Notes under the pieces: model-generated
The model's input: only the letters and a program-made list of their open reading frames with translations
What the model was told of the DNA's origin: nothing
Databases searched by the model: none
Part shown: positions 1-13,800 of the stretch, one piece after another
Layout of the letters: every line of letters begins with the position of its first letter
Position numbering within the stretch: the stretch's first letter is position 1
Assembly: GCA_025084515.1 (NCBI GenBank)
Contig: JAJAGP010003197.1
Span: forward strand, 17,263-81,262
Origin: Ancistrus triradiatus
Lineage: Eukaryota > Chordata > Actinopteri > Siluriformes > Loricariidae
Reading direction: 5' to 3'
DNA: 64,000 nucleotides
Program-made: the position numbers and the translations under genes

Positions 1-615
1 GCTGATTTTGGCCCCATTCCTCCCCTTGAAATGCTGTTCAACGGAGCCAACTCTTCATTGCCCCGGCGGTGTGTTTAATCAATTGTCATGCGGAAGACCC
101 AGCCACGTTCCATCTTCCATGCTGTCACTGATGGAAGGAGGTTTTGGCTTAAAATCTCATGATCCATGGCCCCGGTCATTCTTCCCTTAACACGGATCCG
201 TCGTCCTGTCCCCTATGCAGAAAACAGCTCCAAAGCATGAGGTTTCCACCCCCATGCTTCACAGTAGGTATGGTGCAACTCAGAATACTTCTTCCTCCAA
301 ACACAGCGAGTTGAGTTTTTACTAAAAAGTTCTATTTTGGTTTCATCTGACCACATGATATTCTCCCAGTCTTCTTCTGGATCATCCATATGCTCTCTGG
401 CAAACTTCAGACGGGCCTGGACATGTACTGGCTTAAGCAGAGGGACATGCCTGGCACTGCAGGATCTGAGTCCCTCTCTTTGCGTAGTGTGTTACTGATG
501 GTACTTTGTTACTTTGGTCCCAGCTCTCTGCAGGTCATTCATCAGGTCCCTCCGTGTAGTTCTGGGATTTTTGCTCACCGTTCTCATGATCATTTTGACC
601 CCACAGGATGAGATC
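1..615 (-). mobile_element. Tc1-like transposon fragment, family A
   Basis: Read on the minus strand, this matches the transposase body of the elements at 4206-5721, 15537-16848 and 58850-60035. It includes the 'MWSDET' catalytic region and the 'HGGGN' block. Both ends are missing: the left is cut by the window edge, and the right stops near the 'ccccacaggatgagatcttgc' segment where another repeat begins. Stops and frameshifts break the reading frame, so it is a dead copy. Confidence 0.85.
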
Positions 616-649
616 TTGCATGGATGCTACCATCTGTGTGCCTCAGAAG

Positions 650-768
650 AAATAGAGATTCACCAGACCATTCTGCATTTTTTCAGTCTTTAGCTATTCA
701 CTTTTTGTGAGCCTGTGTCCCAGATTTTTGTCCTTGGCTGACAGAAGTGGAACCTGATGTGATGCCCC
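650..768 (-). mobile_element. Tc1/mariner fragment, 'gtggccactcagtgta' family
   Basis: The segment 'gattcaccagaccattctg' followed by 'gtgagcctgtgtcccag' and 'cttggctgacagaagtgg' resembles, on the minus strand, the interior of the common fish Tc1/mariner family whose ends read 'gtggccactcagtgta'. Only about 120 bp remains. The family assignment is from memory of that repeat. Confidence 0.5.
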
Positions 769-981
769 CGTCCCATCTTTTTTTGGAATGTGTTGCTGGC
801 CTGAAATGCAGGAATGGATGTATTTGCACAAATGAAATGAAGTTGACCAGAAAAAAACATGAAATGTCATGGGTTCATACTGTCTGCAGTGGAATCAAAG
901 TCAGAGTAGATGTAAGACACACTGCTTTTTTATTTTTATTTTCCATACGGTCCCAGCTTTTTCTGATTTGGGGTTATATAT
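769..981 (+). mobile_element. Tc1-like element 3' end, family B ('ccaaatcagaaaaa' TIR)
   Basis: The segment ends in 'ttttctgatttggggtt', the terminal inverted repeat of a teleost Tc1-like family. The subterminal part ('acaaatgaaatgaagttgac' and 'catactgtctgcagtg') recurs at 35920-36061 and 44515-44625. Only the 3' end is present. Confidence 0.7.
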
Positions 982-1154
982 AAAATGAAATTTATTTAAT
1001 ATTTATCAAATAACTGACTTGGCAGCACTCTCCAACAGTGCCATGGTAACTGGACTGAGGACTATCACCATGAATTCAGTGTAAACTGGTAAATCAACAC
1101 TGAATGATGACATACTTTTAAGCCCTTCTGAACATTTACATTTAAATTGAGTTA

Positions 1155-1312
1155 TTTGGCAGATGCCCTTATGCAAAGCTAGTTATAACTGATACAGATT
1201 TACAAGGCACAATCCAAATAAATTCAAGGGCCCAACAGTGACAGCTTGGCAGTGACTTGGACCATGGACCTTTTGGTGCAACAGCTCACTACCTTCACCC
1301 ATACTTATACTG
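1155..1312 (-). repeat. SINE fragment (reverse)
   Basis: The tail 'ggcagatgcccttatgcaaag' and the body resemble the reverse complement of the tRNA-derived SINE seen at 1898-2096. It is diverged. Confidence 0.5.
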
Positions 1313-1466
1313 ACTCTGGTTATCCTGTTTATGCAAATAAACATTCAGCAAAACAGAAGTGACAGGTCAGTTCTTCCTTCAAACATCAACACATTTATTG
1401 CACTGTCATCAGAAGTGAATAAGTTCTTCCTGCTTAAAAGATTTCAGGTTTTTTTGAGTTACATTC

Positions 1467-1475
1467 TATAAAATA
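1467..1475 (+). promoter_or_regulatory. Possible TATA box of acp7
   Basis: TATAAAATA lies about 265 bp upstream of the acp7 start codon and upstream of the candidate 5'UTR exon. It would place transcription start near 1497. The window is AT-rich, so a chance match is quite possible. Confidence 0.3.
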
Positions 1476-1611
1476 TTCACATTGCAGCTCCTGTGGTTTT
1501 CTTGCTCAGTTTATGCCATATGTACATATTTTAAATGCTGCTCTTTTAGAACTGCCTTGTAAAAGGAGCAAAGCTTCAAGTGACATGACATTGTGATCAT
1601 GTGACTTCAGG

Positions 1612-1692
1612 GTGAGCTGGTCATGAGATTGTGGTCACTATGTAACAAGCATACGTGAAATCAATGTCTCTGTTCTCCATTCTGTTGTTTAG
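1612..1692 (+). other. Candidate 81-nt intron in the acp7 5'UTR
   Basis: The donor GTGAGC follows 'cttcagg', and a pyrimidine-rich acceptor 'ctccattctgttgtttag' ends at 1692. The length is typical of short teleost introns. It would leave a 39-nt leader before the ATG at 1732. No transcript evidence is available. Confidence 0.4.
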
Positions 1693-1731
1693 GAGAGTGG
1701 GACAGGAGAAGCAAAATATAGCAAAGGAAGG

Positions 1732-1834
1732 ATGATGGTCCTCCAATTTTTTGTTTTCTGTGGCCTGATTTCATTATCATCATGCGTGCCACCTATCCGA
1801 TCCCAGCCCGAGCAGGTGCACATATCCTATCCAG
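1732..1834 (+). CDS. acp7: acp7 exon 1 (residues 1-34, signal peptide)
   Basis: It starts MMVLQFFVFCGLISLSSC, a short hydrophobic leader, and continues to 'QVHISYP'. The donor is GTGAGA at 1835. The exon ends one base into codon 35. The second ATG (1735) may be used instead without changing the leader. Confidence 0.93.
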
Positions 1835-4800
1835 GTGAGAATCTTATTATATTTTCATTTTTGTAATGTGCCAGTTTGTAATGCAAATAGGCTGTACAGT
1901 CTGGGACTGTGGTAGCCTAGCGGTTAAGGTACTGGACTCTGGACCAGAAGGTCTAGGGTTCAAATCCTACCTCTGCCAAGCTGCCACTGTTGGGTCTTTG
2001 AGCAAGACCCTTAACCCAGAACTGCTTGGATTGTAAGACTGTATCAATTGGAAGTTGCTCTGGATAAGGGCGTCTGCTAAATGCTGTAAATGGAAATGTT
2101 TAATGTTGAGGACATTTCACCGAAACTACTCTACTCTATGCTACTCTACTGTGTGGCAAGATACCTTCACTTACTGTAGCTTTTGCACATAGTGCTTTAT
2201 TTTGAACAAGAATATGAAGTACAATATAAAACATTTAGTACAGTACTGTACTGTAGAAATGCTGTACAATAATTCTTATCTTTGTATCTTACCATGCGTC
2301 CCAAGATCACGTGCGATCACGTTTACATTTCCTCCTCCTTCATGCAGTCGTACTACTGTCTTTTTAAAGTCCACATTGATGCTTCTTCATCTTTTTTTTG
2401 CTACTAGTGTTGCTAACAATGCAATTTGAGTAAAATCATTATAGAATTACTGTTTTTGTCCCCATTTAGTAGTGCAGTATGAATAAACCACAACAAGTCT
2501 TAAAGAAAAAAAAACATTTTTCTTTTAATTTCTAGTCAAAATTCTACCTGACTTGAGTCCTATTGGGGTAACAGAGTACTAATGTGGAGCCTGTTGTTAC
2601 ATGTTTTAATTGCCAGGTTTCACGGTGGTGCACGTGGTTAGCACGATTGTCTCACAGATCCAGACATCCTCGGTTCAATCCCGTCCTTGGCCTGTGTGGA
2701 GTTTACATGTCCTCCTCACGTCTGCATGGGTTTACTCTGGGTACTCCTGTTTCCTCCCACATTCAAAGACATGCATTAGGTTAACTGGTCGCTGTAAATC
2801 GTCTCGGTGTGAATGTGTCGGAGTAGTTTTGATAACCTTGGTAACCTTGCTCCTGTGGTGAATGACATGACATATGTTCAGTTTGTTGCAGTAAATCTTC
2901 AGCTTATGTTTAACACAGTAAAGCAATGTATATTAAGGTACCATTTACTAATGCTGCCTTCAGTGTTACATGCCTCCTCTGGGCGTTACACTCATGGAAA
3001 CCCATGCAGATATGGTAAAGTCTGTGGTGGGAAGTGAACTGGGATCTAATCACTGGCGCTAACCGCTGCGCCACTGTGCTTCCCTCGTAGAAATCAATTT
3101 ACACAAAACATTCAGACACTAGATGGCACCGCAGTACATCTACTCAGGAGTCAGAAGAGAACCCGAAGTCCATGTGAGCTTTTGATTCAGTGCAAGTGTA
3201 ACCTAGTTGCTTAGATTAAATATTACCTGGCTGATGAACAAGCAACAAAAATACAGCAATGTATTCAGGACTGAAAACCTAATATTCTAAAACCTTTTTA
3301 ACTAATTTTCACAAATTTTGGGCTATTTCCTGCGAACATTATGTTGCAGTTTTATTTGTCTTTAAAAATATTCTGAATCTATTTCCAATGGTTTCATGTT
3401 TTTTAGAGATGACAATTATTAAATATTAATATTTATTAAATATTAATCAATTTGAATATATTAAGTATATTTGGGAAAATTATACTGCTATATACAGGGG
3501 TTGGACAATGAAACTGAAACACCTGTCATTTTAGTGTGGGAGGTTTCATGGCTAAATTGGACCAATCTTCATTAATTGCACATTGCACCAGTAAGAGCAG
3601 CGTGTGAAGGTTCAATTAGCAGGGTAAGAGCACAGTTTTGCTCAAAATATTGCAATGAACACAACATTATGCGTGACATACCAGAGTTCAGATGGTTTGA
3701 TGAACATGAAAGTGAAGTTGAACATCTCCCATGGCCTGCACAGTCATCAGTTTATTAGTAAATAGTAAATATTATTGAGCCACTTTGGGGTGTTTTGGAG
3801 AAGCAAGTCAGGAAACGTTTTCCTCCACCAGCATCACGTAGTGACCTGGCCACTATCCTGCAAGAAGAATGGCTTAAAATCCCTCTGACCACTGTGCAGG
3901 ACTTGTATATGTCATTTCCAAGACGAACTGATGCTGCATTGGCCGCAACAGGAGGCCCTACACCATACTAATAAATTATTGTGGTCATTTTAGACAGTTT
4001 CATTGTCTAACCCCTGTATATACACATGTGTATATATATGTGGCACCGTGATGCAGTGGTTAGCTCCGAGATCCCTGGTTCAGTCGTGACCCCGGGCTCC
4101 TTTGCATGTTCTCTCCATGTTTGTGTGGGTTTTCTTCGGGTTAATTGGCCTTTCCAAAGTGCTCCTTAGAGTGTAAATGTGTGTGAGTGTGTGTGTGTGT
4201 ATATACAGTGGGGCAAAAAAGTATTTAGTCAGCCACTGATTGTGCAAGTTCTCTTACTTAGAAAGATGAAAGAGGTCTGTAATTTTCATCATAGGTACAC
4301 TTCAACTATGAGAGACAAAATGAGAAAAAAAAAATCCAGGAAATCACATTGTAGGATTTTTAAAGAATTTAATTGTAAATCATAGTGGAAAATAAGTATT
4401 TTGTCACCCACAAACAAGCAAGATTTCTGACTCTCACAGACCTGTAACTTCTTCTTTAAGAAGCTCTTCTGTCCTCCACTCGTTACCTGTATTAATGGCA
4501 CCTGTTTGACCTCGTTATCTGTATAAAAGACACCTGTCCACAGCCTCAAACAGTCAGACTCCAAACTCAACCATGGCCAAGACCATAGAGCTGTTGTGAA
4601 GGACACCCGGACGAAACTGGTAGACTGCACAAGGCTGGAAGAGTGAATCTACAATAGGGCAGAAGGGGGTGTGAATAAATCAACTGGGGGAGCAATTGTA
4701 AGAAAATGGAAGAAACATACAAGGACCATGATACATCTTCCTCAATCCCCACGCAAAGGATCTCATCCTGTGGGGTCAAAAATGATTCATGAGAACGGGT

Positions 4801-7800
4801 GAGCAAAAAATTCCCAGAACTATTACAGAGGGACCTGATGGAAGGACCTCAGAGAGCTGGGACCAAAGTAACAAAGGCTACCATCAGTAACACACTACGC
4901 CGAGAGGGACTCGGATCTTGCAGTGCCAGGCGTGTCCCCCTGCTTAAGCCAGTACATGTCCAGGCCCTTCTGAAGTTTGTCAGAGAGTATATGGATGATC
5001 CAGAAGAGGATTGGGAGAATATCATGTGGTCAGATGAAACCGAAATAGAACTTTTTGGTAAAAAGTCAACTCATCGTGTTTGGAGGAAGAAGAATACTGA
5101 GTTATATCCCAAGAACACCATACCTACAGGGAAGCATGGGGGTGGAAACATCATGCTTTGGGGCTGTTTTTCTGCAGAGGGGACAGGACGACTGATCCGT
5201 GTTAAGGGAAGAATGAACGGGGCCATGTATCGACTTTAAGCCAAAACCTTCTTCCATCAGTGAGAGCATTGAAGATGGAACGTGGCTGGGTCTTCCAGCA
5301 TGACAATGATCCCAAACACACCACTCGGGCAACAAAGGAGTGGCTCTGTAAAAAGCATTTCAAGATCCTGGAGTAGCCTAGCCAGTCTCCAGACCTCAAC
5401 CCCATAGAACATGTGTGGAGGGAGTTGAAAGTCCATGTTGCCCAGGGACAGCCCCAAAACATCACTGCTCTAGAGGAGATCTGCATGGACCAAATTTATT
5501 GACCAAATACTTATTTTCCATCATAATATACAATTTCTACAATTTTCTATAATATACAAATTCTTAAACAATCCTACAATATGATTTCCTGGATTTTTTC
5601 CCCTCATTTTGTCTCTCATAGTTGAAGTGTACCTATGATGAAAATTACAGACCTCTCTCATCTTTCTAAATAGGAGAACTTGCACAATCAGTGGCTGACT
5701 AAATACTTTTCTGCCTCACTGTGTATATATATATATGAAAAACAGTTTGTTTGCTGTCCCTGGCCTCAGACATTACACTTTACAGTGAAATATAATAATT
5801 TAAATCCTTAAGAAATCTTTTGTGTTTTTCATTGTTGTGTCACTCCATATCCCATCTATGCCTTAAATATTCATAAAGAAATCCATAATAATTTACTTTA
5901 AAATACATATTTTTGTTATGTCCCCAGGTTTTCACTCAGTCCTGTTATCCTATATTAACATATTCCCACTTCACAAAATTTGGGAACATACCACAAGTCA
6001 CATGTTCAATAGGAAGCTGCATCATCTGGATGCTCTGTAGACCATGGAAAGAGCAAAAATAGGTTTTCTGTTATTTTGGTCTGTATATTTGATGATATTA
6101 TAACTGTGACTGAGAAGGTCAATCTTAATTTACTGTCCTGTTACCGAAATTATTTTAGATGTTATTTGTTTATTGTAAAAATACAAATTTTTAGTAAATC
6201 ATCAGAATGTGCTCAGGGGCCTAATGCTATTAGTATGGACGGCATGTGGTTACATTTTGTGTATTTTTGTTAATTCTGTGTTGAAAACTGATTAACAGTA
6301 ATGGGAGAACCAATGTACAAAAAAAGTTCCCGGATCCTGCTGGAACAAGATCTGGTACCTCCCATATTTGGAGCACATATGTTCTGGCACCTATTTGTGT
6401 GGATCTACCACCGCTGCATTTTTATATTTAAAACAAAATGAAAACGAGCAAGATTAATAAACACATTTTAATTAAATGATACTTATTTGTGTGTAACGTC
6501 ATTCCAAAACTTTTTTATGGTAACTGGCGTAATTATTTCATCAGTCACGTATTGCACGATCACGTGCCAGAAGAGCTCGCGAGCAACTGATAGTCAAGAT
6601 GAAGTCTTTTTCATTGAAGTAGATTTTCTATATTGCAGGCTAATTTATTACGTGTTGCACTTAGAGCACTGTTGGGTTCCAGGACCTTTTTGCTCAGTGC
6701 CCGCTTGTCGGATGACAGCACACTCGGTGTTCCCTTACCTCATGTTTTACAATTAAGCATTGTGTAAGGCAGTATTAATAATTAAGCAAAGTGTGACTAT
6801 TGTGATTATTTTGTGGAATATGGTATATCCATGGTGACAGTGTTTTTTCCCATAGTGTGTAACCTGACTGTTATCCCAAGGGAAACATTTTGAAATGCCA
6901 ATTAAATATATAAAGTTATATAACAGCTAACTGGTTTGTTTTACTATAAGCACTCTAATGTTGTTGCAATGTGTTGCAATGCTACTGCACATTACATCAT
7001 TAAGTGCATAATTAGTGCATGTAACCTAGGCCATTCAGAGCCCTATAAATTAACCACAGCTTCTTTTGGCCAGCCAGAAGTTGTTTAACCTCTGCTGATT
7101 AAGAAAATAAATGTTTTAACATTCTTCCTGCATTGGCTTACACATACTCCATGTTAATTACAGCTGTTAGTGATCTAAATTATTTCCAGTCTCATTGCCT
7201 TTATGCAGTAATGATGTTCTTGACAAGGTGATAATTATAATAAATATATTAGGAGCAAAATAGCAGAGCCTGGCAGCAGTAAAACATTTTAATCTCCTCA
7301 AATCAAATTTAACTACATGTGTTTATCTGGGTATTTGTGTGGGAGAAATGCAAGTGGCACAGTTCAAGTTGATGGCAGTCTTCATTGGTCTCTCAATGCA
7401 GATAAACTCATCTTTCTGCATTCCAACCAACAAAGAAATATGGTATGTGGTAGCCTAGTGGGTAAGGTACTGGACTATAGACCAGAAGGTCCAGGGTTCA
7501 TAACCCACCTCTGCCACCGTTGGGTCCTTTATCCCACGATTGTAAGATTGTATCCATTGTAAGTCGCTCTGGATAAGGGCGTCTGCTAAATGCTATAAAT
7601 GAAATAATTACATATTTTAACCGATACATAAGGGTCTACTAAAGAGTAAAGGAAACCCAGTTGGGTCTTTCATCTGTGTTGTGTAATACAATCTTTGCAA
7701 TCATCTCACAGGTATAAAAGGTTCAATGGTGGTCACATGGACAACCTTTGATGACACCGAGAGTGTTGTGGAGTACGGACTCTGGGGTGACAAGCTCTTC

Positions 7801-10800
7801 AGTTACACTGCTAAGGGAAACTCCACTGCCTTTACTGATGGAGGATCAGAGAAGCGTAAAATGTACATCCACAGGGTCACACTCTCAGAACTTAGGCCTG
7901 GGGCAACATATGGTAAGCATAAGCTGGGCCGCAATGATGTGATGGGCTGAGTTTTAAAGCATCGTGCAGTTTATAGAGGTATCTGATACATATTTATACT
8001 CTTTAATCTCATTTAAGTGTCTGGTTGAAAATTTGAAGTGGTAAGCAGCAATATTCCAGGCACTTTGATGTTTTATTGTAAAATTTTCCCACCATTAATC
8101 TGTCACACAGTTCCATCCCTAATATCAAACAGGGCAAGATGATATTAATATGTCTTCAAAGATTAATTATTGTTAGTCAGCGGTATCAGATATAGAGGGA
8201 TTTAAGCAAACACTAAACGTTTTCGTTAAAAGTATTAGTTGACTTAAATGCTCAAAGTAATCTAATTACACTCTTTATAATGAAACATGCAGTTGGTCAG
8301 TGTTCTTGAAGCACTGATGATATCTTCGATGAGCTCAGAAAAGCATATCGTCTATCACCATAACAAAATGTATCATAATACGCTAAAATGTACTGTACAG
8401 CACTATTAGCCTATAGGGAGCAGGATTGGTGAGGGAGGTAAATAGTCACAAACACATGATACATGAAATAATGGCTTGCACATGCTGTTTCTCATAAAGG
8501 TACTTTATTAATATTTTACATTAAAAAGCTATAATTCTGGTAGTCAGTTTTGGGTGGTTTTGTGTTCTGAACCTAGAGAAGTCACAATTCTTTTTTTGTG
8601 ATGCAGTATGCAAGGTAAGACATGATGAAATAATATTACTGCATTATTAAAAATAGTGAATGCATTGTTTTGAAGCTTGTATTTGTTTAGGGCTTTTCAA
8701 TGGAAAAATTTTTAGGGTCAGATCGGAGCAGTAAAGTGCTTCTGTCGCTTGACGGCACTAGTAAAGATTTATTATATTTCCAGTTTCCATTTTTACATTG
8801 TTATTATTACCAGGGTGTTATGAAGGTAAACTCTTGTTTGCATAACCTTTTAAAACATCTTATATGGTTCTTGTCGATAGTCATATCAAAATTATGTATA
8901 GGTATCTATGTATAGTGATCTCAAGGCATTGGACTGTCAAGTGATTAGCTAATGTTGGTGCATAAGCATATTTTTATTCGGTTTTATATGCCAAAAATTG
9001 AGTAACGTTAATAAAAAAATTCTTTTTTTTAAATGTGCAAAGCAGATTCTCATTGTATGCTGCATATTGCATGTCAAATAAGCAATTGAAGTGAGTGACA
9101 ATCTGTCTCTCATTAATGTGCTGTTAACTGTAGAAAGCTGCGAAGTTAACATGGGTGTCTTAACTAAACCCAAATTGTCCTAGGCCATTGCTGGACGCCA
9201 CCACATTTATGAAGGGGTTTTCTCTATAGAATGTTTAATGGGACATTCCTGCCTGTCCAAAACGATTGTGAGGCCCAATTATCTGGTAATATTATCAGTC
9301 AAATAGTATATGATTAGGCCCTAACATTAAATAAAAAAGGCATAAATATAGTGCAAAAAGAATGATTTGTGTTTCATTGTCCCAGGTTGTTTCATGGTCT
9401 TCTGATAGCGTTGTGTAACAGTAGCTGTTTGTAACAGAATCCTGTATTTTTGTGTGTGTGTTTGTTTGATTGTTTGTTTGTTTGTTTGTTTGTTTTACAG
9501 TGTATCACTGTGGCAGTGAGGCAGGCTGGAGTGATATGTTCTTCTTTACCGCTCTAAATGAGAGCACCAGTTTCAGCCCAAGATTTGCTCTGTTTGGTGA
9601 CATGGGTAATGAGAACCCTCAGTCACTGGCACGACTGCAAAAAGAGACACAGGCTGGGATGTATGATGTCATCCTACATATCGGTAAATTCACAGCCATG
9701 CTGTACTACCTTTGGCAGCTAATTTTGATTTAGGTTAAAATTTTTTTTTTGTCAAAGATTCATACTATCTGTAATTATATTTTCGCTTTTTGGTGGTTTA
9801 GCTGACAACAATGGACGACTCTTATTAAAATAACTCTTATAATAAATATGTAAATAAAAAGTCCTTCGCCAAAACTGGAATTTTGAACACGAAAACCAAA
9901 ACTGAACATTTTGTTGTTTGCTGGTTTATTTGCATTTTTTTGTGTTTCTGAATAACACATAATCAAAAGATCTATATTTATTTTAGAATCAATAGCTCTG
10001 AATGAACCCATTATTAGAAAGACTCATCTAGTAGCGCGTTGGACCACCTTTGGCTTCAAAACCGCAGCAGTTCATCATGGCATACTTTCCTCTGGATGTT
10101 GAAATTGTTCTGCAGGCACATTGACTCATGCAAGCAGGATAGCTTCTCGTAAATTAGATGGAGGTACTGACACGCTCTGAACAGCCTACTTGGGTAGATC
10201 TTACTCATTGCTGGAACCAGTCCATGACTATACGACACTTGTAGCATGGGGCATTGTCCTGCTGAAAGTGTCCTTCTGTCATAGGGTAAACAGCTGCCAT
10301 GGAGGAATGAACTTGGTCGGCCACAATGCTTAGGTAAGCCCTACTGTCCAAACGTCCATCCAAAGGACCCAGGTTGTGTCAAGAAAACATTCCCCTCACC
10401 ATTACTGCACCTCCACCATCCTGAACTTGTCCCTTGTCAGGAAGAGTTAATCGATTCATGATGCTTGAGGAAAATTCTTACCCTCTCCATCAGCATGGTG
10501 CAACAGAAATCTGGATTCATCTGACTAGTCAGTGTTTTTCCACTTGCTCAGTCATCCATTTTTTGTACGTTTTTGCCCTCCTTTATACCGCAATGGCACT
10601 CAAAATGCTCTTCTGCTGTTCTAGCCCAACCGTGCTATGGAGCAACCCCCCCCAAGCATATCATCGACGAACATGTCTTGTTTGAAGTTGCACAATTTTC
10701 CATTCTAATACGGATTCACATTGAAATTGATCCATAGAAAACTTGCTCGCTTGATTTTTATGCTGCACTCCAGGGTTGCGAGTGTAATTTCCATACAAGG

Positions 10801-13800
10801 AAGCTCTAACCGTGAAAGGGCAGGTGTCTGTAATAAAGTGGCCACTCAGTGTAGAGCCTCACAGTAAACTGTATGTGAAATAGAGAGACATTTGGGATTA
10901 ACTAGTCTATCAGAGTTGTTGATATTTAACAACAGCAACATTAGACTTTGAGCTGATCATTTTGCTATGTCAAGGCAAAGTGCACTACTGTTACAATTTT
11001 GGGGTGTTTTGTATCGTAAAAATGAATAGCTTATGAGGCTTCCCCAGATATTAGAATGACATTTTCTCACCCAGTATGAGAAAACAAACGCTTATTTTCC
11101 AGATTTAAGTCTCTAGGTTAACTAGGTTACAGGGCGATACCGCTTAACATCAGCTAAGTGGAGTGACACGATATATATCTAAGTCTTGCATTCACATCTC
11201 AGTAATGAAAATGTTTTGTCTGGTTACTTTACAGGAGACTTTGCTTACGACATGCATGAGGTAAAGTCACATCAAACATTCGTCTAATTCATTTTACAGT
11301 AATGCTCATTGCTGTGGGACTGTGGTCCAGGCGATGCAGGGTTCAAATCCCACCTCTGCCAAGCTGCCACTGTTGGGTCCTTGAGCAAGCCCCTTAACCC
11401 ACAATTGCTTGGATTATAAGATTGTCTCAGTTGTAAGCTGCTCTGGATAAGGGTGTCTGCTAAATGACTAAATGTAAACATTATAAATTATTAGCAGAAC
11501 TTCATAGCAGAAACTCCAAGCTTTCACTAAGGCTTGTAACTGCCCTTAAAAACAAGCCTCAAAGCTAAATTTGTCAGTAGCTGCCTAACTATTTGTGTTA
11601 TTTCTAATAATAGTACTCGGGTGTTCCCTGCTGAGAGTTTTTGTGTTGTTACAGTTAAAGGTCTATTAAGTGTACAGGACGTATTGTTATGTTGCAGCTT
11701 GTCTTGTGTACATAAGCGTTTAATATAGTATAGACAAATGAAATCCTTGTGGCTGGAATTAGGCTGAATTTAGGTGTGTAGTTACATGATGTGTTTCACA
11801 AGTTATCCTCAAAAATACACATTTTAGCTCTTGGATTAACTGTACCAATGAATAATGAAACAGAACCCTAGTTTCTGTCAATGGAAAGTGCTACTGGACA
11901 TTTGACAGTTGTTACTGTTTTAAATGCCGCCCGTGAAAGCATCAACTTTGTTGAACATGTTGTCCTGTAGAAGAATTTGACTAGACATGCACACTCTCTA
12001 TTTTTTGTAAAACAGTTTGTGCTCCTGTTAGGACATTTTTACAAGACAAACCACTGACTTTTAATTACTGTGTGATGATTCCCGTTTCCGGTCATAACTT
12101 TACCCAGTACACGAAGAGAATTACATCGCAGCACGACCAGTTCTAAGACCAAATCTTTTCTATCCCCTACCTGTACATCCCCAGCTCCAAAGTAAAAGAG
12201 ACTTCTTTCAAAATTTCGCAACCCGTCACAGTTCACACTCTTTTATTCTAAAATTGCTGTTATTATAATATTTGTCAAAGACAACAGGTTTCATTCTTTC
12301 AATCTCAATTTCATTAAGGTCCTCCATTTTTGTTGTAATGATGGTGTACTTGAGACAGCTGTCTGGAAAACTGATTTAGCTTAATGACAGCTTTAGTTTT
12401 TAGAGCCTTCTCTCTGCACTACCCTTCTGTCATTACTGAGGTTTCTAACAGTGTGACCCAACACTGTGACCTTCTCTGTTCCACTCATAAACAGAAGTAT
12501 TAACCACATTGCTGGCATATATCATTAGTGAATACAGCTGCAGGCACACAGCTTATTTTAGCATACATTTCACACTTTTTACAATTACATTAGCTGCCCG
12601 ATTTACGATGGGGTTACATTCCAAGTGACCCATCATAAGTTGAAAGTATCATAAACTGAGCTTTATATATACTGTATATTTCATAGTTTAGCCTAACCTA
12701 AACATGCTTTAGAAAACTTACATTAACCTACACTTGGGCAGAATCATTAACACAAAGCCTATTGTATAGTGTTGAATGAGTGTTGAATATCTCATGTAAT
12801 TTATTAAATAACGTATTGAAAGTGAAAAACAAAATTCAAAATACGGTTTCTGCTGAATGTTTATATAAAGGTGTTATCGGATTACCATTGTAAATATCAT
12901 AAACCGAACCTTCGTAATCCGGGGAGCGTCTGTAGAAAGTGTTATTTTACCTTGTGTAATGGCAGTGATGTATAAACTCATATGCTTTTTTATGCTTTGT
13001 TTCAAGTTTTTTGTGCCCATATGTTTCAGGACAACGGCAAGATCGGGGATGAGTTCATGAGACAGATTGAATCCATAGCAGCCTATGTGCCATATATGAC
13101 CTGCCCTGGTAATCATGAGTGGGCTTAGTAAGTATATGGTTGATTTCCAAAACAGCAGGTGGTTGAGTTGAACCCAGCAATATATTCAATGCATTTGGAA
13201 AGTCTTCAGACTTAAATGTAACATGGACATAAGTATTCAGACCCTTTGCTATGACACGAAGTTTCTCTTGATCATCTTTGAGATGTTTCTGCACCTTGAT
13301 TGGGCATGATTTGGAAAGACACACACCTATATCTATATAAGGTCTCACAGCTAACAATGCATATCAGAGCAAAAACCAAGAGATGAGGAGGAAACAACTG
13401 CCTGTAGAGCTCAGAGACAGGATTGTGTGGAGACACAGGTCTGGACAAGGCTACAGACAAAAATCTGCTGCACTGAATGGTCCCAAGATCACAGTGGTCT
13501 CAATAATTCTTAAATGGAAGAAGTTTTTAAACAACCAGGACTTTTGGCTACCCCACCAAACTAAGTAATAGGAAGGGGAGAAAAGGAGAAGAGCCTTGGT
13601 AAGAGAGGTGTCCAAGAGCCCAATTGTCATTCTGGCTGAGCTCCAAAGATTCTGTCTGCAGATGGGAGAAACTTCCAGAAGGTCAACCATCACTGCAGCA
13701 CTCCACCAATCTGGGCTTTATGGCAGAGTGGCCAGACAGAAGCCTGTTCTCAGTAAAAGACACATTAAAGCACCCAAAGAACTCTCAGACTGTGAGAAAC

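Noticed and set aside
1898..2096. tRNA gene
   Set aside because: A- and B-box-like sequences are present, but the unit continues into a fixed 3' tail and recurs many times, so it is a SINE and not a functional tRNA.
7748..7942. Alternative frame over acp7 exon 2
   Set aside because: It is the shadow of exon 2 in another frame. The acp7 frame matches the family and the splice phases.
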